DNA of 64,000 nucleotides, taken from Zobellia nedashkovskayae (GTDB lineage Bacteria > Bacteroidota > Bacteroidia > Flavobacteriales > Flavobacteriaceae). The DNA is taken from the NCBI RefSeq assembly GCF_015330125.1, contig NZ_JADDXR010000002.1:4414685-4478684 (forward strand), read 5' to 3'. This document shows positions 26,631 through 34,487 of this stretch, piece after piece. Both the position numbers and the translations under genes were made by a program. The notes beneath the pieces were generated by a model. That model was not told the DNA's origin. It saw nothing but the letters and a program-made list of their open reading frames with translations, and made no database searches. Numbering within the stretch: the stretch's first letter is position 1; every line of letters begins with the position of its first letter.

Positions 26631-27749
26631 TTAATCAAAAACTATTACCCCTTTTGCATTTTTACCGGCCAACATATCATCTAAGGCCAATTGTAAATCG
26701 TCTAGTTTATATTCTTTGGTTATCATTTCGTCTAATTTCAAGTCCCCTTTTTTATAAAGTCGAACCAGTTTTGGAAAGTCTATTTGAGGTCTACATTTTC
26801 CATAAAGCGGATTGATGTAAATTTTATCCCATTCAAAAAGACGCATATCTATCGTAATATCTTCCTCAATACCACTTACCTGAACGGCTGTACCTGCATT
26901 GCGAATCATTGCTAATGGAGCAGCTCCCAATGCAGGAATAGCGGTACACTCAAAAGCATAATCTGCCCCTCTACCCCCAAGCATAGTTTTTACCTGCTCT
27001 GCAACGTTTACCAATCCCTTATCCGACTTATCGGCAAGAATAACATCTGTAGCACCAAATTGCTTGGCCAGCTCTAGTTTATTAGGATTGATGTCTACAG
27101 CAATAATTTTACCGGCTCCAGAAATTTCACAGGCATTTATAACATTGAGTCCAACGCCTCCACATCCCAAAATTACAGCAGAACTACCAGCAGCTAGTTT
27201 TGCTGAATTCACTACCGAACCATAGCCTGTCATTACGCCACAACTGATAATACTAGCTGCTGAAAAATTTAAATTTTCCTCTTCTACCTTAACTACGGCA
27301 GATTCTTTTACCAAAGCATATTCGCTTAGCGTACCTAGATTAAAAGAACGTTCAATTGGTTTACCTTCCCATTGGCTACCTTCTAAATGCGCATGACCTG
27401 GAGTATGCCCGTTTCCACCAGCGACAACCGGGGAATTGTTTTCACATATATGCTGATTTCCTTCTTGACATTGAAAGCACTGCAAACAAGGGGTTGCCCA
27501 ATTTAAAAGAACTTGGTCACCCACTTTTAGACCTTTTATATCCGTACCTACTTTTTCAATAATTCCTGCGCCTTCGTGCCCCATTACAATAGGCTTGCCC
27601 CAAGTAAGAGAATCATAATCTGTATGACAAAGACCGGCAGCTTTTATTTTTACAAGTAGCTCGTCCGCCTGTGGCTCTGCAACCGTTACATTGGTAATAA
27701 TAAAAGTACCATCACCTTTTGCTACTGCACTTTTTGATTGAATAGACAT
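26631..27749 (-). CDS. Zn-alcohol dehydrogenase, class III-like
   Basis: A 372-residue medium-chain dehydrogenase. Catalytic zinc: C41 (GLCHTD), H58-E59 (MGHE) and probably C175-region (SIISCGVMTGYG). Structural zinc: C88, C91, C94, C102. Rossmann motif VILGCGGVGLN. The pattern is that of class III (formaldehyde/S-hydroxymethyl-thiol) and related primary alcohol dehydrogenases. ADHs of this kind accompany the P450 demethylases of marine Flavobacteriaceae. It starts 21 bp after the ferredoxin reductase stop. Oxidation of formaldehyde, free or thiol-bound, or of a sugar-derived aldehyde are the candidate reactions. Confidence 0.85.
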   Translation of the reverse strand: MSIQSKSAVAKGDGTFIITNVTVAEPQADELLVKIKAAGLCHTDYDSLTWGKPIVMGHEGAGIIEKVGTDIKGLKVGDQVLLNWATPCLQCFQCQEGNQHICENNSPVVAGGNGHTPGHAHLEGSQWEGKPIERSFNLGTLSEYALVKESAVVKVEEENLNFSAASIISCGVMTGYGSVVNSAKLAAGSSAVILGCGGVGLNVINACEISGAGKIIAVDINPNKLELAKQFGATDVILADKSDKGLVNVAEQVKTMLGGRGADYAFECTAIPALGAAPLAMIRNAGTAVQVSGIEEDITIDMRLFEWDKIYINPLYGKCRPQIDFPKLVRLYKKGDLKLDEMITKEYKLDDLQLALDDMLAGKNAKGVIVFD

Positions 27750-27770
27750 TATTTGTGCTTTTATATATTG

Positions 27771-29027
27771 TTATTGAGCGATTAAATTAGCTGGTTTGAA
27801 CTCCGCCATAGGGTCGCTCAACTTAGATTTATCCAACTTCTCTCCGCCTTTTATAAATTTTGTTCCGTAGACATAGGCTTTTGCATTATTTACTGCATCA
27901 ACAGCTAAAAGTGTATCACCTTTAAAATACCATACGGAAAAACAGTTTTCCTTATCAGCTTCTTTCCTGACCAGCACTTCATCATAGCCTTGAGAAAGTC
28001 CCACCATCTGTAATTTTACATCATACTGATCAGACCAAAACCAGGGTAATGCATCATATGCGCAATCTTTACCTATTACGGCCGCAGCGGCAATCTTTGC
28101 TTGATCCACCGCATTTTGTACGGATTCTAAACGAATATGTCTGTTATAATGTGGATTATGATGAAAAGTACAATCCCCAATAGCATAAATATTTTCATCG
28201 CTGGTTTGAGATTTCTCATTAACCAAAATGCCGTTCTCTATGGTCAAACCTGCCTTTTCGGCTAATTCTTTATTCACATGAATACCAACGCCAACTATAA
28301 CCATATCAGCTTCATATCGGGTTTCATCCGAACATATGACGGTATTACTTTCTCCGTTATTTTCTATGGAAACTACGTTCTTTTCGGTGAGGACGGCAAC
28401 ACCATTATCGGCATGAAGTTTTTGAAAAAATTCGGACATTTCCGGTGCCGTAACTCTGGCAAGTATACGAGACTCCCGCTCTAGAACCGTTACATCCGCA
28501 CCTAATTTTTTTAGTGATGCAGCAGTTTCTAAACCAATATAGCCTCCACCAATAACTACCACCTTAAGACCTTCGTTAGCTGTAACGGTGTTTCGGATAT
28601 TAGATACATCTGCAGCCGATCGTAAAGGGAACAGATTATTTGCTGTATCCAACCCTGGAATTGGTGGCATTATAGGACGTGCTCCAGTGGCAATTACAAG
28701 TTTATCATATCCTAGCGATGTTCCATCAGCTAAAACAACCTTCTTATTTTCACGGTCAATAGCGTCTACCCAAACACCCAGTTTAAGATTTATATTCTCT
28801 TTGACATAACTCTCTTCAGACTTCAGCAGGTTTTTCTCAATGCTATCTGCACTGGTCAAATATGCTTTGGACAATGGAGGCCTGTGGTAAGGCAAAGTAG
28901 GATCAATATCTATCATGGTAATTGTACCCTCCCAGCCTTCTCTGCGCAAAGCAAATGCAAAATTCACTCCTGCATGGCTGGCACCTATTACTACACAATT
29001 TTGATTGTTTGTTGTACTTTCGGACAT
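27771..29027 (-). CDS. NAD(P)H:ferredoxin reductase of the P450 system
   Basis: A 418-residue FAD enzyme of the putidaredoxin/rubredoxin reductase type. It has an N-terminal FAD motif (VVIGASHAG), a second nucleotide motif (VVVIGGGYIGLETA, near residue 155) for NAD(P)H, and a C-terminal FAD motif (NIYAIGDC). It passes electrons to the 2Fe-2S ferredoxin whose gene lies 6 bp upstream. With P450 and ferredoxin it makes a complete class I electron chain. Confidence 0.92.
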   Translation of the reverse strand: MSESTTNNQNCVVIGASHAGVNFAFALRREGWEGTITMIDIDPTLPYHRPPLSKAYLTSADSIEKNLLKSEESYVKENINLKLGVWVDAIDRENKKVVLADGTSLGYDKLVIATGARPIMPPIPGLDTANNLFPLRSAADVSNIRNTVTANEGLKVVVIGGGYIGLETAASLKKLGADVTVLERESRILARVTAPEMSEFFQKLHADNGVAVLTEKNVVSIENNGESNTVICSDETRYEADMVIVGVGIHVNKELAEKAGLTIENGILVNEKSQTSDENIYAIGDCTFHHNPHYNRHIRLESVQNAVDQAKIAAAAVIGKDCAYDALPWFWSDQYDVKLQMVGLSQGYDEVLVRKEADKENCFSVWYFKGDTLLAVDAVNNAKAYVYGTKFIKGGEKLDKSKLSDPMAEFKPANLIAQ

Positions 29028-29033
29028 TATGTT

Positions 29034-29342
29034 TTATTTGGCTACTTTCAACACAACCCCATCAATAGCATCGGTAATATCTATTTGGCAGCATAAACGG
29101 CTATATTCATCTGCATTATCATCCAACTCTAGCATATCTGTCTCAATTTCGCTTGCGCTTCCTGTTTTCTCCATGTCTTCTGGAGCTACATGAACGTGGC
29201 AAGTAGCACAAGAGCAAACTCCCCCACAATCGCCATCTATTCCTGGCACTCCATTATCTACAGCTAAAGCCATTACCGAACCTGAAGTTCCTTCCAAAAT
29301 TATTGTTTCATCGTCGTTGGTTATAAAAGTGATTTTTGCCAT
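29034..29342 (-). CDS. 2Fe-2S ferredoxin, adrenodoxin type
   Basis: A 102-residue ferredoxin. Cluster ligands C39, C45 and C48 (C-x5-C-x2-C), and C84 or C85 as the fourth; additional C43 and the C84-C85 pair are extra cysteines. It shuttles single electrons from the reductase to the P450. The gene sits between the two partners with gaps of 5 and 6 bp, which argues for strict co-expression. Confidence 0.94.
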   Translation of the reverse strand: MAKITFITNDDETIILEGTSGSVMALAVDNGVPGIDGDCGGVCSCATCHVHVAPEDMEKTGSASEIETDMLELDDNADEYSRLCCQIDITDAIDGVVLKVAK

Positions 29343-29347
29343 GGCTT

Positions 29348-30511
29348 CTATTTTGTTAAAGGATTGAATTTCATATTAATACTGTGGAAACCCACTTTAC
29401 GTTTAAAGTGATGTAAATCTTCTATATTTTCTTCGTAATCGAGTATTTCAAACGAGCCTATTTTTTCAGCTAAAGTCTGAAGTAATATTTTCATGATCTG
29501 TCTTGCATGAGTAGCACCCAAACAGTTATGGTGACTAAAACCAAAACCAACATGCGGATTGATTTTACGATCCATTACAATCTCATTAGGATTTTCAAAA
29601 ACAGCGGCATCCCTATTGGCAGAGGCCCAACATAAGGATACCCTAGTATCTGCCTTGGCAGCATGCTCACAAACAAAAGTATCTTCTGTAACGACACGCC
29701 CCATCTGGGTAAGCGGAGAAAAATACCGAATCATCTCTTCTACGGTCTTACCGGTAATTTCCGGTTCTTTACGCAAACGCTCTAAAGATTCAGGGTTTTC
29801 AGCTAAATACGCTATGGCATTTGTGACCGCGTTTATTACCGTATCTCTTCCTCCTGCAAAAGTCAGTACCATTACACCTTTTACTTCTTCTTTGGTTAAC
29901 TTTCTACCTTCAAATTCAGAGTCCAAAAGCACTGAGTACATATCGTCCGTTGGGCTTTTGGCTGCACGGTCTATTTGTGCATCTATATAATCGTATAGGA
30001 TATTCGCCTTATCCCCATCTAATGCTTCGCCTTCACTTCTAAATACATGTGTTCCCCAAGAAATCCACTTTTCAGATTCATCAAAAGGAGTGTTCAGTAA
30101 TAAGGTTAAAGCCCGCGATTGTAATCGCAATGCAAAATCGGTCACTACTTCAACCGAGTCTTCTTGAATTACTTCATCTACTATTTTACCTATTTGATCC
30201 ATTAATTTTTCCTGATATTCCTGTTGTAAGGGTCTTTTGAACCAGGGCTCTACTATTGACCTATACTCTTTATGAACTGGTGGATCTACTTCAAAAGGAA
30301 TTTGACGCGTATCACGAATATTTACCTCTGAAGGAATAACAATACGTCCCGGAGCTGCACCAGACTGAAAAGTTTTATAATTATGCGCTGTTTTACGAAC
30401 GTCTTTATGACGCAAGAGCATAGTTACCGGATCATCTTGATCATTCATTTCTCCGTAACCTTTTGATTCTCTTGCTTTTTCAAACGGGTCTGGAAATTCA
30501 CTTTTTTTCAT
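29348..30511 (-). CDS. Cytochrome P450, candidate 6-O-methyl-D-galactose demethylase (CYP236A-like)
   Basis: I place the start at the ATG at 30511 (387 residues); the frame remains open upstream to a TTG at 30598, but that adds an unusual 29-residue tail. P450 signatures: I-helix AGGRDT, ExxR in EEMIRY, and heme ligand C330 in FGFSHHNCLG. The usual Gly before the ligand loop is Ser here. The protein is soluble and class I, with ferredoxin and reductase genes immediately downstream. In Zobellia and Formosa such P450s (CYP236A) hydroxylate the methyl of 6-O-methyl-D-galactose of porphyran, releasing galactose and formaldehyde. Substrate assignment rests on context. Confidence 0.88.
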   Translation of the reverse strand: MKKSEFPDPFEKARESKGYGEMNDQDDPVTMLLRHKDVRKTAHNYKTFQSGAAPGRIVIPSEVNIRDTRQIPFEVDPPVHKEYRSIVEPWFKRPLQQEYQEKLMDQIGKIVDEVIQEDSVEVVTDFALRLQSRALTLLLNTPFDESEKWISWGTHVFRSEGEALDGDKANILYDYIDAQIDRAAKSPTDDMYSVLLDSEFEGRKLTKEEVKGVMVLTFAGGRDTVINAVTNAIAYLAENPESLERLRKEPEITGKTVEEMIRYFSPLTQMGRVVTEDTFVCEHAAKADTRVSLCWASANRDAAVFENPNEIVMDRKINPHVGFGFSHHNCLGATHARQIMKILLQTLAEKIGSFEILDYEENIEDLHHFKRKVGFHSINMKFNPLTK

Positions 30512-30694
30512 ATAAGCGGTATTAGTTATAGGATCGACTTTCTGTGGAAATACAAAAATCAATATTTCGAAATCACTATCAGTTGCCTTTTTTAGCAAAT
30601 AAGTACCTTATTCTGTTACCTGTTATCAATTTTGTCGTATTTTCAAACAAAATAAACTATACCAAAAAATTCTTATTTTTAATTTAGTAATAGA
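30512..30694. promoter_or_regulatory. Divergent promoter region, P450 operon / AraC gene
   Basis: 183 bp between two divergently transcribed starts. Such an arrangement commonly means that the AraC protein encoded at 30695-31534 controls both sides. No complete Bacteroidota -33/-7 pair could be assigned by eye. Confidence 0.45.
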
Positions 30695-31534
30695 ATGAAA
30701 CCTGTATTAGAGCCCATACACTTAGACGAGCAGCGTACGATTACAAGCTTTTATCATTCTAAAAAAGATTTTGAAACGCCTTGGCATTTTCACCCTCAAC
30801 ATGAGCTTACGTATATAGAAGAAAGCGTGGGTACTAAATTCGTGGGTGATTATGTTGGCCCGTACCAACCGGGCGAATTGGTTTTATTACGTTCAAATCT
30901 ACCACATTGCTGGAAAAACAACACCAATCTAGAAGGGCTATCAAAATCCATTGTGATTCAGTGGAATATTGGTGTTTTCCCTAAAGTACCAGAACTAGCT
31001 TCTTTATTTCACATGCTCAGGACCTCTTCTAGAGGGCTCTTATTCAACAAAGAAGAAACCGCTCCTCTTTTGTCGCGTTTAAAAAAATGTCCGGAATTAG
31101 AAGCACACGACTTATATATTGAATTACTTACCATTTTAGTGAAATTATCCAGTTGTAGTTATAAAACGTTGTCCGGAGCTAGCTTTACGGAAGACCTACC
31201 TTCTGAATATGGGAGTAGAATGGCACAAATTCATGATTTTGTAGGATTGAATTATGGTCGTAAAATTTACCTTAAAGAAGTAGCCGATTTGGTTAATATG
31301 TCCGAGCAATCCTTTTCAAGGTTTTTCACCAAAATGATGGGTCGTCCTTTCTTTACTTTTTTGAATGAATTCCGTATAAATATCTCGGCAAGAATGCTTC
31401 TTGACACACATGATTCCGTCTCTCATATTGCATTTGCTTGTGGCTATGAATCGCTCCCATTTTTTCACAGGCAATTCAAGAAATTCATGGGCTCTTCTCC
31501 TCTTACTTATCAAAAAAAATACGCAAAAGCCTAA
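30695..31534 (+). CDS. AraC-family regulator with cupin sensor domain
   Basis: A 279-residue protein. The N-terminal half is a cupin sugar-sensing domain (TPWHFHPQHELTYIEES, residues about 28-45; PGELVLLRSNLPHCW near 65). The C-terminal AraC domain (about 178-275) has two helix-turn-helices (LKEVADLVNMSEQSFSRFF; HIAFACGYESLPFFHRQFKKF). It resembles RhaS/MelR-like sugar regulators. Position between the P450 operon and GH29/L-galactose genes makes either the natural target; a sugar released by GH29 is a plausible effector. Confidence 0.88.
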   Translation: MKPVLEPIHLDEQRTITSFYHSKKDFETPWHFHPQHELTYIEESVGTKFVGDYVGPYQPGELVLLRSNLPHCWKNNTNLEGLSKSIVIQWNIGVFPKVPELASLFHMLRTSSRGLLFNKEETAPLLSRLKKCPELEAHDLYIELLTILVKLSSCSYKTLSGASFTEDLPSEYGSRMAQIHDFVGLNYGRKIYLKEVADLVNMSEQSFSRFFTKMMGRPFFTFLNEFRINISARMLLDTHDSVSHIAFACGYESLPFFHRQFKKFMGSSPLTYQKKYAKA

Positions 31535-31693
31535 AAAACTGCACTTTACAAACTCCTCAAAAACTGTACAAACCAAATAAATAACCATTTGTTGTAGTTA
31601 TTTGAACAATTCGCTCTTTCCGTTCTGGTATTAAATTGCACCTTAGCAACTCAGTAATAGCAAGGTATTTCGATATAACTAACCAATCTACAA

Positions 31694-33244
31694 ATGATTC
31701 TAATGAATAGAATTTTAACACTTATATTGACCGGTGCAGTTATTGCATCCTGCGGTTCAAAGACAGAAAAGAAAAAAGAAGAAGCATTAGCCCAGGAAAC
31801 TACGGCCAAGTACGAACCGAATTGGGAATCCATTAAAGAAAATTATAAAGACCCAGAGTGGTTTAACGATAGTAAGTTTGGTATTTTTATTCACTGGGGC
31901 GCCTATGCTGTACCTGCGTATGGGTCTGAATGGTATCCACGCCAGATGTATATGGATACTGCCACTTTTAGTGCTCAATTAACACCAGGTCAAAAAGGAC
32001 CTAACGCCACATACCTTCATCATAAAAAAACATACGGAGACCAAAAAGAATTTGGGTATAAGGATTTCATTCCTATGTTCAAGGCCGAAAAATTTGATGC
32101 CAAAGAATGGATTGGTATTTTTAAGAAATCAGGTGCTAAATATGTGATACCTGTTGCAGATCATCATGATGGTTTTGCTATGTACAAATCCAACACTACG
32201 CGTTGGAATTCAGTAGACATGGGTCCTAAACGCGATGTTTTAGGTGAACTATTTAAAGAAGGCCGTGCACAAGGTATGATTATGGGTGCATCTTCTCATT
32301 ATGCTTTTAACTGGTCTTTCTACAATAAAAAGGACAAGTTTGATACTACAAATCCTGAGTATGCAGATTTGTATTCCCCTAAAGGAAAAGACCTTAAAGA
32401 ACCGGTTTCCGAAGAATTCAAAAAAATGTGGTGGGATAGAACGGTAGACCTTATTGATAACTACCAACCAGATATCCTTTGGTTTGATTTCTATCTAGAT
32501 ATTCCAGATTATAAAGAGTACCGTCCTAAAATTGCCGCTTACTACTATAACAAAGGTTTGGAATGGGGCAAAGAAGTTGTAATTAACGATAAGAATTTTG
32601 ACCACGAGGCTTTCCCGGAAGGCACGGTCATCTATGATTTGGAACGAGGCAAGCTTCCTGGAATTCGCAAACTGCCTTGGCAGACGGATACTTCTATCGG
32701 AAAAAATTCATGGTGCTATGTTACCAACTGGGAATCCAGAACTGCTAATAGTTTGGTCGATGATTTAGTTGATATTGTATCTAAAAACGGAAACCTTTTA
32801 CTTAATGTAGGCCCAAAAGCAGATGGTACCATCCCAGAAGACCAGAAAGAAATATTATTCCAAATTGGAGATTGGTTGAATACAAATGGTGAAGCTATTT
32901 ATGATACGGAATACTGGAGCACTTTTGGCGAAGGCCCTACCGAAGTTAAGAAAGGCCACCATAGTGAGGGCCAGAACAAAGGTTTTACCGGTCAAGATAT
33001 TCGCTTTACCAAAAAAGGAGATAAACTTTATGCCATTATGATGGAATGGCCAGAAGGTAATAAAGTAGACATTAAATCTCTTGGGAAAGCCAATGAATAT
33101 GGTAAAGACCTAAATATCAAAAGTGTAAAATTACTAGGTAGTGATGCTAAAATTTCATTTGATGTGAAAGATGATGCGCTTTCAATTTCTGACTTAGGAA
33201 ACAAGTCTGGAGATTTTGCACACGTGCTTGAAATATCCTTATAG
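31694..33244 (+). CDS. GH29 alpha-L-fucosidase family, probable alpha-L-galactosidase
   Basis: A 516-residue lipoprotein (signal with ASCGS lipobox, C about 20; the second ATG at residue 4 is an alternative start). The GH29 barrel is clear: FGIFIHWGAYAVPAYGSEWY near residue 63, KYVIPVADHHDGFAMY near 153, and the nucleophile D265 in ILWFDFYL. A C-terminal beta domain follows. GH29 hydrolyses alpha-L-fucosides, and some members accept alpha-L-galactosides, which differ only by a 6-OH. The genes downstream process L-galactonate, not L-fuconate, so alpha-L-galactosidase is my preferred function. It has its own terminator (33289-33316). Confidence 0.85.
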   Translation: MILMNRILTLILTGAVIASCGSKTEKKKEEALAQETTAKYEPNWESIKENYKDPEWFNDSKFGIFIHWGAYAVPAYGSEWYPRQMYMDTATFSAQLTPGQKGPNATYLHHKKTYGDQKEFGYKDFIPMFKAEKFDAKEWIGIFKKSGAKYVIPVADHHDGFAMYKSNTTRWNSVDMGPKRDVLGELFKEGRAQGMIMGASSHYAFNWSFYNKKDKFDTTNPEYADLYSPKGKDLKEPVSEEFKKMWWDRTVDLIDNYQPDILWFDFYLDIPDYKEYRPKIAAYYYNKGLEWGKEVVINDKNFDHEAFPEGTVIYDLERGKLPGIRKLPWQTDTSIGKNSWCYVTNWESRTANSLVDDLVDIVSKNGNLLLNVGPKADGTIPEDQKEILFQIGDWLNTNGEAIYDTEYWSTFGEGPTEVKKGHHSEGQNKGFTGQDIRFTKKGDKLYAIMMEWPEGNKVDIKSLGKANEYGKDLNIKSVKLLGSDAKISFDVKDDALSISDLGNKSGDFAHVLEISL

Positions 33245-33288
33245 TATCGAAATAAAGAAGTTAGTTGTGTTAGTTTTTTTTAATTTAG

Positions 33289-33316
33289 GAGTGCACCTTA
33301 AAGGTGCACTCTTTTT
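33289..33316 (+). terminator. Terminator after GH29
   Basis: GAGTGCACC (33289-33297), loop TTAAA, GGTGCACTC (33303-33311), then TTTTT (33312-33316). It lies 45 bp after the GH29 stop and separates it from the L-galactose operon. Confidence 0.88.
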
Positions 33317-33419
33317 CAATACTACATAAAAACCAATAGGGGTGCAACCTTTATGCTGGATAGTATTTAAAAGAACTGACTCGTTTTAGTATAAATGTGA
33401 CCAAAAACAGATTAAACAC

Positions 33420-34436
33420 ATGAAATATATTGTATGCGAAAAACCGGGAGAGTTCATTCTTAAAGAAAAAGAAGAACCAACAAGAAAACCCGGCGAAGCT
33501 ATATTAAAAGTAAAGAAGGTAGGTATTTGCGGAACGGATTTACATGCATACGCAGGTAATCAAGCCTTTTTTACCTACCCAAGAATTCTTGGTCACGAAT
33601 TGGCCACCCAAGTAGTTGAAATAGATGAGAATCCTCAAGGAATCAAAGCGGGAGATAATGTTGTAGTTATGCCCTATGTAAGTTGTGGTACTTGTATAGC
33701 TTGTAGAAATGGCAAAACCAACTGTTGTACGAGCATTAAAGTTTTAGGTGTTCACACAGATGGTGGTATGCAAGAAAAAATTACGGTTCCCACCGATTTA
33801 CTTATCCCTGCACAACAATTAACGGATGACCAAATGGCTGTTGTTGAGCCTTTGGCCATTGGTGCGCACGCTATACGTCGTGCAAATGTTCAACCCGGTG
33901 AAACCGTTGTTGTGGTTGGTTGTGGACCTATTGGAATTGGCATCATGAAACTGGCACAAATTACAGGCGCAAAAGTAATTGCAATCGATATGAACCAACA
34001 GCGTTTAGATTATGCCAAGAATGATATTGGTGTTGACTATGTGGTTTTAGGCGGGAAAGATGCCTTAGACCAAGTTTCAGAAATTACCAATGGTGATTTA
34101 GCTACTGCGGTTTTTGACGCAACAGGTCATAAAGGAGCCCTTGAAGCAGGTCCTGATTACATGTCCCACGGTGGTAGATATGTATTAGTTGGTCTTTCAA
34201 AAGGCGAACTGGTATTTATACATCCTAAAATCCATGCGAAGGAAACAACTATTATGTGCAGTAGAAATGCGACCTTAGAGGATTTTGAACATGTAATTTC
34301 TGTTTTGGAAAAAGGCGAATTCCCTATCGATTCTTTTATAACTCATAATGTTTCCTATACAGAAATGATAGCCAATTTTGATGGTTGGTTAGATTCGGCA
34401 AACGGAGTTATTAAGGCTACTGTTGATTTTGAGTAA
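33420..34436 (+). CDS. lgoD: L-galactonate 5-dehydrogenase (LgoD-like Zn-dehydrogenase)
   Basis: A 338-residue medium-chain dehydrogenase. Catalytic zinc residues: C37 (GICGTD), H59-E60 and E143; structural zinc: C89, C92, C95 and C102/C103. Long stretches resemble E. coli LgoD (YjjN) as I remember it: GICGTDLHA, GNQAFFTYPR, TNCC, GVHTDGG, KETT and SRNAT. LgoD oxidises L-galactonate at C5 to D-tagaturonate. The next two genes encode altronate dehydratase and tagaturonate reductase, which use exactly that product. This is the key evidence that the operon is for L-galactose and not for L-fucose, whose acid lacks a matching route. Confidence 0.85.
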   Translation: MKYIVCEKPGEFILKEKEEPTRKPGEAILKVKKVGICGTDLHAYAGNQAFFTYPRILGHELATQVVEIDENPQGIKAGDNVVVMPYVSCGTCIACRNGKTNCCTSIKVLGVHTDGGMQEKITVPTDLLIPAQQLTDDQMAVVEPLAIGAHAIRRANVQPGETVVVVGCGPIGIGIMKLAQITGAKVIAIDMNQQRLDYAKNDIGVDYVVLGGKDALDQVSEITNGDLATAVFDATGHKGALEAGPDYMSHGGRYVLVGLSKGELVFIHPKIHAKETTIMCSRNATLEDFEHVISVLEKGEFPIDSFITHNVSYTEMIANFDGWLDSANGVIKATVDFE

Positions 34437-34487
34437 ACCAACGTTCATCAACCCTATAATTAAGCACAGACAAAAGTAAAGAACACT

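Noticed and set aside
29559..29990. Plus-strand ORF of 143 codons
   Set aside because: Antisense to the P450 gene, which has a full set of P450 motifs.
31579..31603. Inverted repeat AAATAAC-N11-GTTATTT after the AraC gene
   Set aside because: Arms are only 7 bp, AT-only except one base, with no T-run; too weak to call a terminator or operator.
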